Shown here piece after piece: positions 17,360 through 26,400 of a stretch of DNA of 64,000 bases. This stretch comes from Thioploca ingrica (GTDB taxonomy: Bacteria > Pseudomonadota > Gammaproteobacteria > Beggiatoales > Beggiatoaceae). The position numbers and the translations under genes are program-made. Every line of letters begins with the position of its first letter. Within the stretch, counting starts at the first letter, position 1. The DNA is taken from NCBI GenBank assembly GCA_000828835.1, contig AP014633.1, positions 2,356,001 to 2,420,000 of the forward strand, in the 5' to 3' direction. The notes beneath the pieces were generated by a model, which did no database searches, was not told the DNA's origin, and was given only the letters and a program-made list of their open reading frames with translations.

Positions 17360-18322
17360 TTAAGCAGCCTCCTGATGATGTAATAAAGGGGTTTCTTCTG
17401 GTTCTGTGGTTAGGTCAACAAAAACTTGTTCTAAACTGCGTTTTTCTGGGATCAATTCATACAATCCCCAATTGCCAGCTACCGCTTGTTCTACTAGCGC
17501 TTCAGCAGGATTATTATCGGTAGCGTGTTGAATACGAAAATGATCATTATCTTGTACTTCCACGGCTTCTACCCCGGAAATTTGTACTAACGCATTGATA
17601 GGGGGTGGACGACGTAACCCCACTTGCAAGTGAGTGGTTTGTATTTGAGCAAATAACCCGCTAATGGTATCGTTAAGAACTAATTGACCCCGGTTAATAA
17701 TTTGGACATGATTACAAAGGGCTTGAACTTCTTGCAAAATGTGAGTGGATAAAATCACACTATGTTCGGCACCTAAACTTTTGATTAACTCCCGAATTTC
17801 ACGAATTTGAATCGGATCTAATCCAATGGTCGGTTCATCCAAAATAACCACGGCTGGCATATGAATAATCGCTTGCGCAATGCCGACGCGTTGCTGGTAA
17901 CCTTTAGATAAATTACCAATCAGCCGCTGAGTCACTGAAGCTAAACCACATTGTTCAATCACACGATTAACGGCACTGGTAATCGCCTGAACCGGAATCC
18001 GATGCAACCGCGCACAAAATCTTAAATACTCTATGACCAACATTTCTCGATAAATCGGCGGTTGTTCGGGTAAATAGCCGAGTGCTAATTTAGCAGGTAA
18101 CGGTTGTTCCAATAAATCATAGCCAGCCACCGCAATTTGACCGGTAGAGGGTGCCAATGTTCCTGCAATCATTTGCATCGTGGTTGACTTTCCAGCCCCA
18201 TTCGGTCCAAGAAATCCTAAGATCTGACCCCGCGTGACTTCAAAACTAATCTTATCAACAGCACAAAAATGACCATAATAACGCGATAGATTTTGTACTG
18301 AAACCAATGTATCTGAGTTCAT
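17360..18322 (-). CDS. gldA: ABC transporter ATP-binding protein (GldA-like)
   Basis: The 320-residue ATPase has Walker A GPNGAGKS (39-46), signature LSKGYQQRVGIAQAI, Walker B AVVILDEPTIGLDP and the switch His of LSTHILQEV. After the nucleotide-binding domain (about 1-215) comes a C-terminal extension (about 220-320) ending in an ELIPEKRSLEQVFVDLT segment, usual for drug/lipid-exporter-type ATPases. It energises the permease encoded immediately downstream. No substrate can be inferred. Confidence 0.92.
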   Translation of the reverse strand: MNSDTLVSVQNLSRYYGHFCAVDKISFEVTRGQILGFLGPNGAGKSTTMQMIAGTLAPSTGQIAVAGYDLLEQPLPAKLALGYLPEQPPIYREMLVIEYLRFCARLHRIPVQAITSAVNRVIEQCGLASVTQRLIGNLSKGYQQRVGIAQAIIHMPAVVILDEPTIGLDPIQIREIRELIKSLGAEHSVILSTHILQEVQALCNHVQIINRGQLVLNDTISGLFAQIQTTHLQVGLRRPPPINALVQISGVEAVEVQDNDHFRIQHATDNNPAEALVEQAVAGNWGLYELIPEKRSLEQVFVDLTTEPEETPLLHHQEAA

Positions 18323-18343
18323 TAGTCTTTCTCTTAATTTAAA

Positions 18344-19156
18344 TTAGAATAACGAAACACTTAGTTCATTAATCGCCAACAACATTTCACTATCATCCGT
18401 TAACGCTTGAGCAATGGCACTACGGCAAGCCAGGTTAGGATTAACTCCGCTGACAATTAATTTAGCGGCGTGGACTAACAACCGAGTACTTGCACCTTCT
18501 TCTAAACCATTTCCCTTTAAATGACGCGTCATGTGGGCAAATTTAACCAATTTATCAGCAACAGCCGCATCAATCTGGGTTTCGTTACCGATGATTTTGG
18601 CTTCTAGATTTGGGGACGGATAATCAAATTCCAAGGCGACAAAACGTTGCCGAGTACTTTGTTTTAAATCTTTCAACACACTTTGATAACCCGGATTGTA
18701 AGACATGGCTAAGCAAAATTCCGCTGGACTCACTAGAATTTCACCCAATTTCTCTATCGGTAACACGCGGCGATCATCGGCTAACGGATGAATTACCACA
18801 GTGGTATCTTTACGTGCTTCAACGATCTCGTCTAAATAACAAATACCACCATGACGTACCGCTCGCGCTAATGGTCCATCAACCCAAACCGTGTCACCAC
18901 CACTGACTAAAAAGCGTCCCACTAAATCGGAAGCCGTTAAATCATCATGGCAAGACACGGTAATCAAAGGTCGCTGTAGCCGCCACGCCATATGTTCCAT
19001 AAAACGCGTTTTACCACAACCGGTTGGTCCCTTGAGCAACAAGGGAAGTTGATTATGATAAGCCGCCTCAAATAATTCGATTTCACTACTGATAGGCTCA
19101 TAGTAAGGTTGCTGTTCGATGAGATACGCTTCAGGTTTAAATACACGGGCATTCAT
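18344..19156 (-). CDS. MoxR-type AAA ATPase of the CbbQ/NirQ/NorQ family
   Basis: The 270-residue protein has Walker A GPTGCGKT (43-50), Walker [14 protein letters not shown], and the sensor-1 region [18 protein letters not shown], which is diagnostic of CbbQ/NorQ. The C-terminal CbbQ_C-like helical part ([16 protein letters not shown]) is also present. These ATPases work with a VWA-domain partner (CbbO/NorD) to remodel Rubisco or nitric-oxide reductase. Neither partner nor target lies in the window. It sits 21 bp upstream of the ABC ATPase on the same strand, so it may be transcribed with the Gld-type system. The exact client is unknown. Confidence 0.85.
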   Translation of the reverse strand: MNARVFKPEAYLIEQQPYYEPISSEIELFEAAYHNQLPLLLKGPTGCGKTRFMEHMAWRLQRPLITVSCHDDLTASDLVGRFLVSGGDTVWVDGPLARAVRHGGICYLDEIVEARKDTTVVIHPLADDRRVLPIEKLGEILVSPAEFCLAMSYNPGYQSVLKDLKQSTRQRFVALEFDYPSPNLEAKIIGNETQIDAAVADKLVKFAHMTRHLKGNGLEEGASTRLLVHAAKLIVSGVNPNLACRSAIAQALTDDSEMLLAINELSVSLF

Positions 19157-19448
19157 GAGGAATTAATTAATCGCAGTAGGTTTGGTTAACATTTTGCGTA
19201 TAATGACATAAAGCTTTTTCAAGTCAATGAAGTATTAAAGGTCAAAAGTAAAATTAAATGATGACACTAATGATGTTAAACGGCACGAAGTTTTAATCGG
19301 CACGGAGCTCGCGTAGGATGTGGTGACGAAGGAACCGCATCATTCGCTTGATTAGTTTAAGCAGCCTGTGTAGGGTGCAATTGAGATAGGGGTTATGGCG
19401 GATGACGCTACGCTTATCCGCCCTACGCTTCACTGCCATCAATTTTAC
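19157..19448. other. Intergenic region
   Basis: It presumably contains the leftward promoter of the AAA ATPase operon. Around 19305-19440 are degenerate GTAGGATG/GTAGGGTG repeat fragments. No gene is supported. Confidence 0.4.
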
Positions 19449-19462
19449 GCCTGCTAATACAA

Positions 19463-19609
19463 AGCCAGCACGGCTATATCAAGTTAAAATTGTTCAAGAA
19501 CAAGATCAAACTCAACCACTTGGCACTCAAATCTAAACGCTATCTGTACGCTAGTCAATCAGGTTACGCTGCCCTGCGGGAATTCAACCCGGCTCAATTG
19601 GCTGCGTAA
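19463..19609 (+). pseudogene. Possible 3' gene remnant (transposase-like tail)
   Basis: A frame without start, ending at the TAA at 19607, encodes about 48 residues including KNKIKLNHLALKSKRYLYAS and then QSGYAALREFNPAQLAA. It has normal amino-acid composition and reads like the C-terminal tail of a lost gene, possibly a transposase. The region just upstream is repeat DNA, so the rest is gone. I cannot name the family. Confidence 0.3.
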
Positions 19610-19736
19610 AGTGAGTAATTAATCCAATAAAGTGAATTGAAATACTATATCAGAAAATACTTATATGCTATGCTAATAGCGTTGGTTAGCGTGCCATAAT
19701 ACGATTCATTTTTTAACTACTTAGGAGATATTTACT

Positions 19737-19934
19737 ATGGATAAAAATTATTATGATGCTGTCGTTCAAATGGAAAAAATGCAACTTAACCGGGAATATA
19801 AGTTAGGCTGGATTGGTGGTTATTTACAAAACCCCATGCGTGAAGAACAACGGGTCAATGAAGCTTATGAAGCGGGTTATACGGATGGTAGTAATCGTAA
19901 CACTAGTAATTTTACACAATGGTTAAACCAGTAG
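19737..19934 (+). CDS. Small protein of unknown function
   Basis: The 65-residue product is preceded by a strong Shine-Dalgarno (TTAGGAGATATTTACTATGG). It is hydrophilic, Tyr/Asn-rich and acidic (MDKNYYDAVVQMEKMQLNRE, then YKLGWIGGYLQNP and EAYEAGYTDGSNR). The Gly-Tyr pairs in YKLGWIGGY and YEAGYTDG look like a repeated short motif. There is no signal peptide or membrane segment. I do not recognise it; the good ribosome-binding site makes it a likely real gene. Confidence 0.65.
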   Translation: MDKNYYDAVVQMEKMQLNREYKLGWIGGYLQNPMREEQRVNEAYEAGYTDGSNRNTSNFTQWLNQ

Positions 19935-20165
19935 GTTGAATGATTTACTCAGGTTACGCACCCATGCCATTAAACTTGTTCCTGTGACAGTGGGAATGAC
20001 CAAGAGAGAGGTCTTAACTTAATGGTAATGAAGTTACGCAGGGTTGCTCTACCCCTCTTTCGTTTCCGGCTTTTTCAAAGGGGGAATGGGAAGAAATCGT
20101 TTGGTGCGTGACCTGAGTAATTAAGTTAATTTTTAAATTAATCTATTCATTCGGAGGTCGTGATT

Positions 20166-20423
20166 ATGCCAGTTATTCGTATGTATAGCACTCAACTTTG
20201 TCCTTACTGTATCAGAGCGGAACGATTATTGAATCAGAAAGGGGTGGCAGTCAACAAAATTTTAGTGGATAACAATCCAGAAGAACTGACTAAAATGATC
20301 CAACTAACCGGGCGACGGACTGTTCCACAAATTTTTATTGGTGAGCACCATGTTGGTGGGTTTGATGATTTAGTGGAACTTGATCTAGAGGGTGATTTGG
20401 AGCCACTATTGCAAACAAGCTGA
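20166..20423 (+). CDS. grxC: Glutaredoxin 3
   Basis: The 85-residue protein has the dithiol site CPYC (12-15 in MPVIRMYSTQLCPYC), the cis-Pro segment RTVPQIFIG and the glutathione-binding GGFDDLVELD. It reduces disulfides and protein-glutathione mixed disulfides in the cytoplasm. I place the start at the ATG at 20166, eight bases after GGAGG (20153-20157), rather than at the in-frame GTG at 20160. It stands alone between intergenic repeats. Confidence 0.93.
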   Translation: MPVIRMYSTQLCPYCIRAERLLNQKGVAVNKILVDNNPEELTKMIQLTGRRTVPQIFIGEHHVGGFDDLVELDLEGDLEPLLQTS

Positions 20424-21067
20424 TTTTTTCAGTGAACAGTTATCAGTTATCAATGAACAGTTATCAGTTATACTAATATATGAAGTCGTTTTTAAGTGTA
20501 AAAAATTTTAATTTACATTAACAAAAATTATGTTAAAACAATACTTCGGACCGTTTGCGGTCAAGTGCGTTGGGCAATAGCCGTAACACACCGGTTGTTT
20601 TGTAAAAACTCTGGTGCGTTACGCTCCGCTAGCGTATTATGATTAAAATCAATTAGTTATATAAAATGGCGAAGGGATTGATTTGAACACAATTCTAATA
20701 TTAAGTGTTCATCAATAACTGATAACTGTCTTGATTCTCAACAAACCGGTTGTTAGAATTCGACATGTTGTAATATTTACCGTTAGTGTGGCGTCTAAGT
20801 CATACTGAAACAAACCAGATCATAATTCAGTTTTGCTCAGTGGGGTACTTTATCAGCTAATTGCTTGCTTGATAAGACTAAATAAGCAGTAAACTCAGCG
20901 TAAAGTATTGTTGTAAAATAGATACAATTTGACTAAAGGTGTGTGAATTTGGGGTTAAGAAGGTAGCAGACTGAATGACGAAAAAGTTTGTCTGGATGGT
21001 ACTGAGTGGTTAAGTTGACTCCAGTCATTTTACCGTTGTTGTTTTATCAGAGTAAGGAAACATATCC
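20424..21067. other. Long intergenic region with short repeats
   Basis: A 17-bp direct repeat, GAACAGTTATCAGTTAT, occurs at 20434-20450 and 20455-20471. A similar motif in the opposite sense occurs near 20716. GTGCGTTACGC-like repeat text lies at about 20560-20630. The last 200 bp presumably carry the promoter of the OmpA-like gene. There is no coding frame. Confidence 0.5.
20434..20471. repeat. Tandem pair of 17-bp GAACAGTTATCAGTTAT repeats
   Basis: Two perfect copies at a 21-bp period. Core CAGTTATCAGTTA text also occurs in intergenic DNA near 11385, 16561, 20716 and 35340, so it is a dispersed motif. Confidence 0.6.
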
Positions 21068-21970
21068 ATGTTTGATAGCGCCGGTCGTAAAATTTTATTC
21101 GGAGTAGTCACGGGGACATTATTGTCAAGCGCCGTGATATCCGTGTTAGCAGTAGATGAAAAAGAAACTCACAATTTAATTGATTCAGAGGGTAGAGCCG
21201 TTCTGACTAGCCGTCAGGAAGAATGTGTCCAAACCCCCAATACGCCGAATACACCGCCTAAATCATTTAAAGAATGCGGCAGTATCGGTGATCGAGATGG
21301 TGATGGCATTCCCGATGATGAAGATATGTGTCCGGATAATACGCCCGAAGAAATTTCTAAAGGCGTTTATCAGGACGGACCCAAGAAAGGTTGCCCCATC
21401 GATACGGATAATGATGGCGTACCGGATTATCGGGATGATTGTCCCAATAATACGCCACTAGAAATTTCTAAAGGAGTTGATGATCGCGGTTGTCCGCTAG
21501 ACAGTGATGGTGACGGCGTGCCGGATTATCGAGATAAATGTCCAGGAACACCACGTGGTGCAGCAGTTGATGAGGATGGATGTCCAATCGAGGGACCTTC
21601 CCAAGCACCGGTCGTTTTTTCTTCCGAAGCACTCTTTGATTTTGACAAATCTAACTTAAGACCTGATGGGCGAAAAGCACTTGATGAATTCCTAAGCCAT
21701 AAAGATATTGAGCTTGTCCATAGTATAACCGTGATAGGTCATACCGATCCAACGGGTACTGACAGTTACAATATGACGTTGTCCAAGAAACGTGCGGCAA
21801 CCGTAGCCAATTATCTGAAATCCCGCTTACCCGCTACGGCGCAAATCATCTCTGAAGGTCGAGGTGAAAAACAACTGGTAGAACGTTTACCGGGTGAATC
21901 GCAAAAAGCTTGGCATCAGAGATGCCGTCGTGTTGAAGTTGGGGTTAAAGAGTATAAAAGAAAACAATAA
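21068..21970 (+). CDS. OmpA-family protein with thrombospondin type 3 repeats (copy 1)
   Basis: The 300-residue protein has a signal peptide (RKILFGVVTGTLLSSAVISV), a short N-terminal part, three Asp-rich thrombospondin-3 repeats (about 74-172; DRDGDGIPDDEDMCPDN, DTDNDGVPDYRDDCPNN, DSDGDGVPDYRDKCPGT) that should bind calcium, and a C-terminal OmpA/MotB domain (about 185-295; VIGHTDPTGTDSYNMTLSKK then RRVEVGV) that binds peptidoglycan. It has no obvious beta-barrel. It is probably a periplasmic or outer-membrane-associated structural protein. A near-identical central part is shared with the next gene. An intrinsic terminator follows. Confidence 0.88.
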   Translation: MFDSAGRKILFGVVTGTLLSSAVISVLAVDEKETHNLIDSEGRAVLTSRQEECVQTPNTPNTPPKSFKECGSIGDRDGDGIPDDEDMCPDNTPEEISKGVYQDGPKKGCPIDTDNDGVPDYRDDCPNNTPLEISKGVDDRGCPLDSDGDGVPDYRDKCPGTPRGAAVDEDGCPIEGPSQAPVVFSSEALFDFDKSNLRPDGRKALDEFLSHKDIELVHSITVIGHTDPTGTDSYNMTLSKKRAATVANYLKSRLPATAQIISEGRGEKQLVERLPGESQKAWHQRCRRVEVGVKEYKRKQ

Positions 21971-22004
21971 GCTGGTTATTCTAGCTGAACCAATGAGAAC
22001 CGGG

Positions 22005-22041
22005 TGCGGTGTTTTCTGACAAGAAGCATCGCATTTTTTTT
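22005..22041 (+). terminator. Intrinsic terminator after OmpA-like copy 1
   Basis: TGCGGTG (22005-22011) pairs with CATCGCA (22027-22033, one G-U) and is followed by eight Ts. Its sequence resembles the terminator after copy 2, so the terminator was probably duplicated with the gene. Confidence 0.8.
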
Positions 22042-22292
22042 GGGCAATGGTATTTTTACAACGGGGCTAATATTTAAATTTTACAATTAAAACAGATAAT
22101 TAAAATATTACTTTGATTTAGGCTATTCCCTAACAGGAGGGGTGTGGTAGAATCGATACACTGTGTTCAGCAGGTATAGATTTTGAAGGTTGTCTAGACA
22201 AGTCTTCAAGACTAGATAATACTAAACAAGTAACAAGCGTTTTGCTGGATTATTGTGGATAATTAAACTATCACAGCAAAGGAACCTATCTC

Positions 22293-23201
22293 ATGTTGAA
22301 TCGTTTTAGTCGAAAAATTTTAATTGGAATAATCGCGGGAACATTGTGGTCAACTGCAATGACTTCCTTGTTAGCAGATAATGAAGAAAGAGAAACTTAC
22401 TTTTTACTCAATTCGGAGGGTAATCCCGTTCTCACTACTCGTGAGGGAGAATGCGTTCAAACCCCCAATACGCCGAATACACCGCCTAAATCATTTAAAG
22501 AATGCGGCAGTATCGGTGATCGAGATGGTGATGGCATTCCCGATGATGAAGATATGTGTCCGGATAATACGCCCGAAGAAATTTCTAAAGGCGTTTATCA
22601 GGACGGACCCAAGAAAGGTTGCCCCATCGATACGGATAATGATGGTGTACCGGATTATCGGGATGATTGTCCCAATAATACGCCGCTAGAAATTTCTAAA
22701 GGAGTTGATGATCGCGGTTGTCCGCTGGATAGTGATGGTGACGGCGTGCCCGATTATCGAGATAAATGCCCAGGAACACCAAGAGACTTAAAAGTTGATG
22801 AAGATGGTTGTCCGATATCTAAGGGAGAAACAACACCTGACCTCGTGTTAGTCGCAGAAGGTGATGTTCTCTTTGATTTTGACAAATACAACTTGAAACC
22901 GAATGGACAACGGTTATTAGAGGGAATGCTGGGTAAGATTGATCCAAGCCATACTGCTAGTATAAAAGTGGTTGGTCATACTGACCCGGTGGGTACCGAT
23001 AGTTACAATATGCAATTGTCTAACAGACGTGCGACGACAGTGGCTAATTACTTCAAGTCTCGAATTCGGGATAAAGATATTACAGCCGAAGGTCGAGGTG
23101 AAAAAGAACTGGTAGAACGTTTGCCGGGTGAATTGCAAAAAGCTTGGCACCAGAGATGCCGTCGTGTGGAAGTAAAAATTTGGGAATATCAGAAAAAATA
23201 A
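22293..23201 (+). CDS. OmpA-family protein with thrombospondin type 3 repeats (copy 2)
   Basis: The 302-residue paralogue of the preceding gene has the same order: signal peptide (RKILIGIIAGTLWSTAMTSL), three calcium-binding thrombospondin-3 repeats and an OmpA domain (VVGHTDPVGTDSYNMQLSNR, then RRVEVKI). The first 188 bp of the shared block (22458-22645) are identical to copy 1 (21230-21417). Only six differences occur over about 324 bp, whereas the 5' and 3' ends have diverged strongly. It therefore probably arose by duplication with later conversion of the repeat segment. It has its own strong terminator. Confidence 0.88.
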   Translation: MLNRFSRKILIGIIAGTLWSTAMTSLLADNEERETYFLLNSEGNPVLTTREGECVQTPNTPNTPPKSFKECGSIGDRDGDGIPDDEDMCPDNTPEEISKGVYQDGPKKGCPIDTDNDGVPDYRDDCPNNTPLEISKGVDDRGCPLDSDGDGVPDYRDKCPGTPRDLKVDEDGCPISKGETTPDLVLVAEGDVLFDFDKYNLKPNGQRLLEGMLGKIDPSHTASIKVVGHTDPVGTDSYNMQLSNRRATTVANYFKSRIRDKDITAEGRGEKELVERLPGELQKAWHQRCRRVEVKIWEYQKK

Positions 23202-23234
23202 ATAAAGAATTTAATTAATTTTTTACGTTAAATG

Positions 23235-23271
23235 AGTGCGATGTTTATTTCTAAGCATCGCACTTTTTTTT
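23235..23271 (+). terminator. Intrinsic terminator after OmpA-like copy 2
   Basis: AGTGCGATG (23235-23243) and CATCGCACT (23256-23264) form a perfect nine-pair stem followed by eight Ts. Confidence 0.9.
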
Positions 23272-23467
23272 GGGCGTTATTTTCTGTACATTAATTCAGT
23301 TGGTATTAAACTAAAAAATATTCTATAATATAAAGATATGTGAAATTTGAATTAGGTAGGACGGTTCGTGAACCGCCGCTACATGCTATCAAAGTAAGGA
23401 TCATAACCAAGGTATTCTTTATCAGTTAAGACCAGCATGGTTGCTGCCAAAACGAGGATAAAAAACC

Positions 23468-26400
23468 ATGTTATCCCCTATTTTTAAATTCCTACCAATA
23501 AGCCTATGGGCAAATTCCTTAAAAATTTGCTTTTCCGCTAAGCGAAGAAGATTTTTGGGAGGTATTATTTTCCTAGTTTGTGGATTAGCTTGGTCCCAGA
23601 ATATATCGGCAACGATTATCTACGTTAAATCTAATGCTGTTGGCGAAAACAACGGTTCTTCATGGCAGGATGCCTACCTTGATTTACAAAACGCCCTGGC
23701 AACCGCGAGTATTAGAGATCAAATCTGGGTCGCTCCAGGAATATACACACCTTCTCAACCCAACGATACCGGTGACCCACGTGAGGTTACTTTTAAACTG
23801 ATTGATGGGATAAAAATCTATGGGGGATTTGCTGGAATAATTGGCTCTGAAGGAATTTTTAGTGGATTATTCCAGAATCAGCTAGTCCGTAATCCCAATG
23901 ATTATGAAACGATTCTCAGTGGTAATATCGGCATAAGTGATAGCGACACTGACAACAGTTACCATGTTGTTACCAGCGATGACACGATGACTAACAACAC
24001 CTTGCTAGATGGTTTTACGATTACCAAAGGTAATGCCAACGGCGGTAATGATAAAGACTTTGGTGGTGGTTTATACAATCGCGGTGGCAAGCCACGATTA
24101 GAAAATCTAATTTTTAAAAATAATGTTGCCACCCAGTGCGGCGGCGGAATATATAACTTCAATAGTACTGATTTAGTATTAAAAGCCGTTAAATTGGCTA
24201 ATAATGTGGCTACTCAAAATGGGGGAGGAATGTGCAATATGAACAGTTCTCCTCAACTTAATTCTATTACGGCTATTAACAATTCTGCTTTTGATGGGGG
24301 AGGAATCTATAATAATAACAGTATATTAGTTCTTAATGGGGGTTATGTTAAAGAGAATCAAGCCAGCAATAATGGCGGTGGTATCTATAATCAAAATACT
24401 ACGTTAAAAGTAACCGATAACCTCAATAAAGTGACCATTCAAAGTAATCAAGCCAGTCTGAATGGCGGGGGAATCTATAATAATAATAGTCAGTTAACTA
24501 TCAGCTATTTTAGTGTTGAAGGTAATTTGGCTACGGGTAACGGCGGTGGTTTATATGATGATGCGACGAGTTATTCCTCAATGCATCATACCCTATTCAC
24601 CGGTAATAAAGCGGCGAATGGCGGTGGTTGGTATAGCGAAAATTCAAATTCTATTTTAAGACAAATGACCTTCAGCGGCAATTTGGCGGTCAATCAGGGT
24701 GGGGGTATATACCATGCCGCTGGTAGTCTCGTTGTGAATAACAGCATCCTTTGGAATAATGCCGATCAAGCCGGTAACAACCAATCTCAATCTGCTCAGA
24801 TTTATTTTGATTTGATTCCCCCTATGGTTGAGAGTCCCATTGTTAACTATTCTATTATTCAAGGGGGTTGGAGCGATATTACCGATTATCCTGACCACAA
24901 TAATAACGAAAATCCCCGGTTTGTCAGCGACATTGATCCCTTGTTAGCACCTCAAACGGGAGGTGATTTTCATTTAACCCCAGGCTCACCAGCCGCTAAT
25001 ACCGGTCTTAACATTTTGCTCGATGGTACGGTTAAAGATTTTGAGCAAAAGGTACGCATCATCAATGATATTGTCGATATGGGACCTTATGAAATGCAAT
25101 TTCCCTCCGTTTCCCAAATTAGCTGTAAACACCCCAAGGGGTGCGGTGATCAACAATTACCTATCAACGATCCAACTCTCCAATTTGAAGTTACTTTTAG
25201 TGAAAAAGTCACTGGATTAGATGAAACCGACTTACAACTTCATACTGAAAATTTGCAAGCCCATATTACTGATATTAGTCCCAGCAGCGGTAGTCATCAA
25301 AAGACTTATCTGGTTACGGTCACCATAACCGAGGTTACGGCTAATTTAGCAACGCTACGATTAGATGTTGAAGATAATGATAGTATAATCAATGAGAGTA
25401 ATATTTCTTTGGGAGATATTGGTTTGGGTAATGGCAATTTTACTACAGGTGAAGTTTACTTTGTCGATTTAATGCCACCAACCGTTACGATAGAGCAAGC
25501 CAGCCAACAGCCTGATCCGACTGGTTTTTCCCCCCTTGTTTTTACAGTCACTTTCAGCGAAAAAATCAATGGATTTAAAGAAACCGATATTAATTTCAAT
25601 GGCAGTACTGAGAAAGAATTACTCACAGCCACGCTCATTGATAACAATCCGAGCTACACAGTAGCCGTTAAAGGGATGGTGAAGCCAGGACTCGTAATCG
25701 CTACGATTAATGCCGATGTGGTTACTGATATCGCCGGGAATTTAAATAAACTCAGTACGAGTACCGATAATCAAATCACTTATGAACCCACTCCTCCCGT
25801 GGTTGTTGCTATTGAACCTAAACTTCGCAACCCCTCTAAAGAAGCGATGGTCACTTATCTCGTTACTTTTAGCGAAGCAGTAACCGGTATCGATATGACC
25901 GATTTTGGATTAGAGACGAATTTGATAGGTGCTTATGTTGATTCAGTGACTGGTGAAGGTCAAATCTACACGGTGAAAGTGAATACCGGTGAAGGTGAAG
26001 GTGATTTACAGCTTAATTTAGTTGATAATGATACTATCGTTAATCAATTAACGGTTCCGTTAGGTGGTATCGAAGCGAATAATGGTAATTTTAAAGGGGG
26101 TAGCTATCATATTGATAGAATTGCGCCCACGGTTGAAATTGTTGCAGTCGATCCCGACCCGCGTGAACAAGGAGTTCCGAGTATCCTCATTCAATTTAGT
26201 GAAGCAGTGACTGATTTTGATTTAGCTGATCTGGTGCTCACTCGCAATGGGGAAAATGATTTACTCACCAGTAGCCAAAACTTAACCAGTCATGACCAAC
26301 TGACTTGGCAACTCGATAATTTATTCGGATTAAACAATGATAATGGTGACTATCTTTTGGTGGTTAAAGCCGCTGATATCACTGATGAAGTGGGTAACAA

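Noticed and set aside
20760..21067. Cyclic di-GMP riboswitch upstream of the OmpA-like or other surface-protein genes
   Set aside because: I looked for the GEMM-type conserved blocks upstream of 21068, 22293, 23468 and 53949 and found none.
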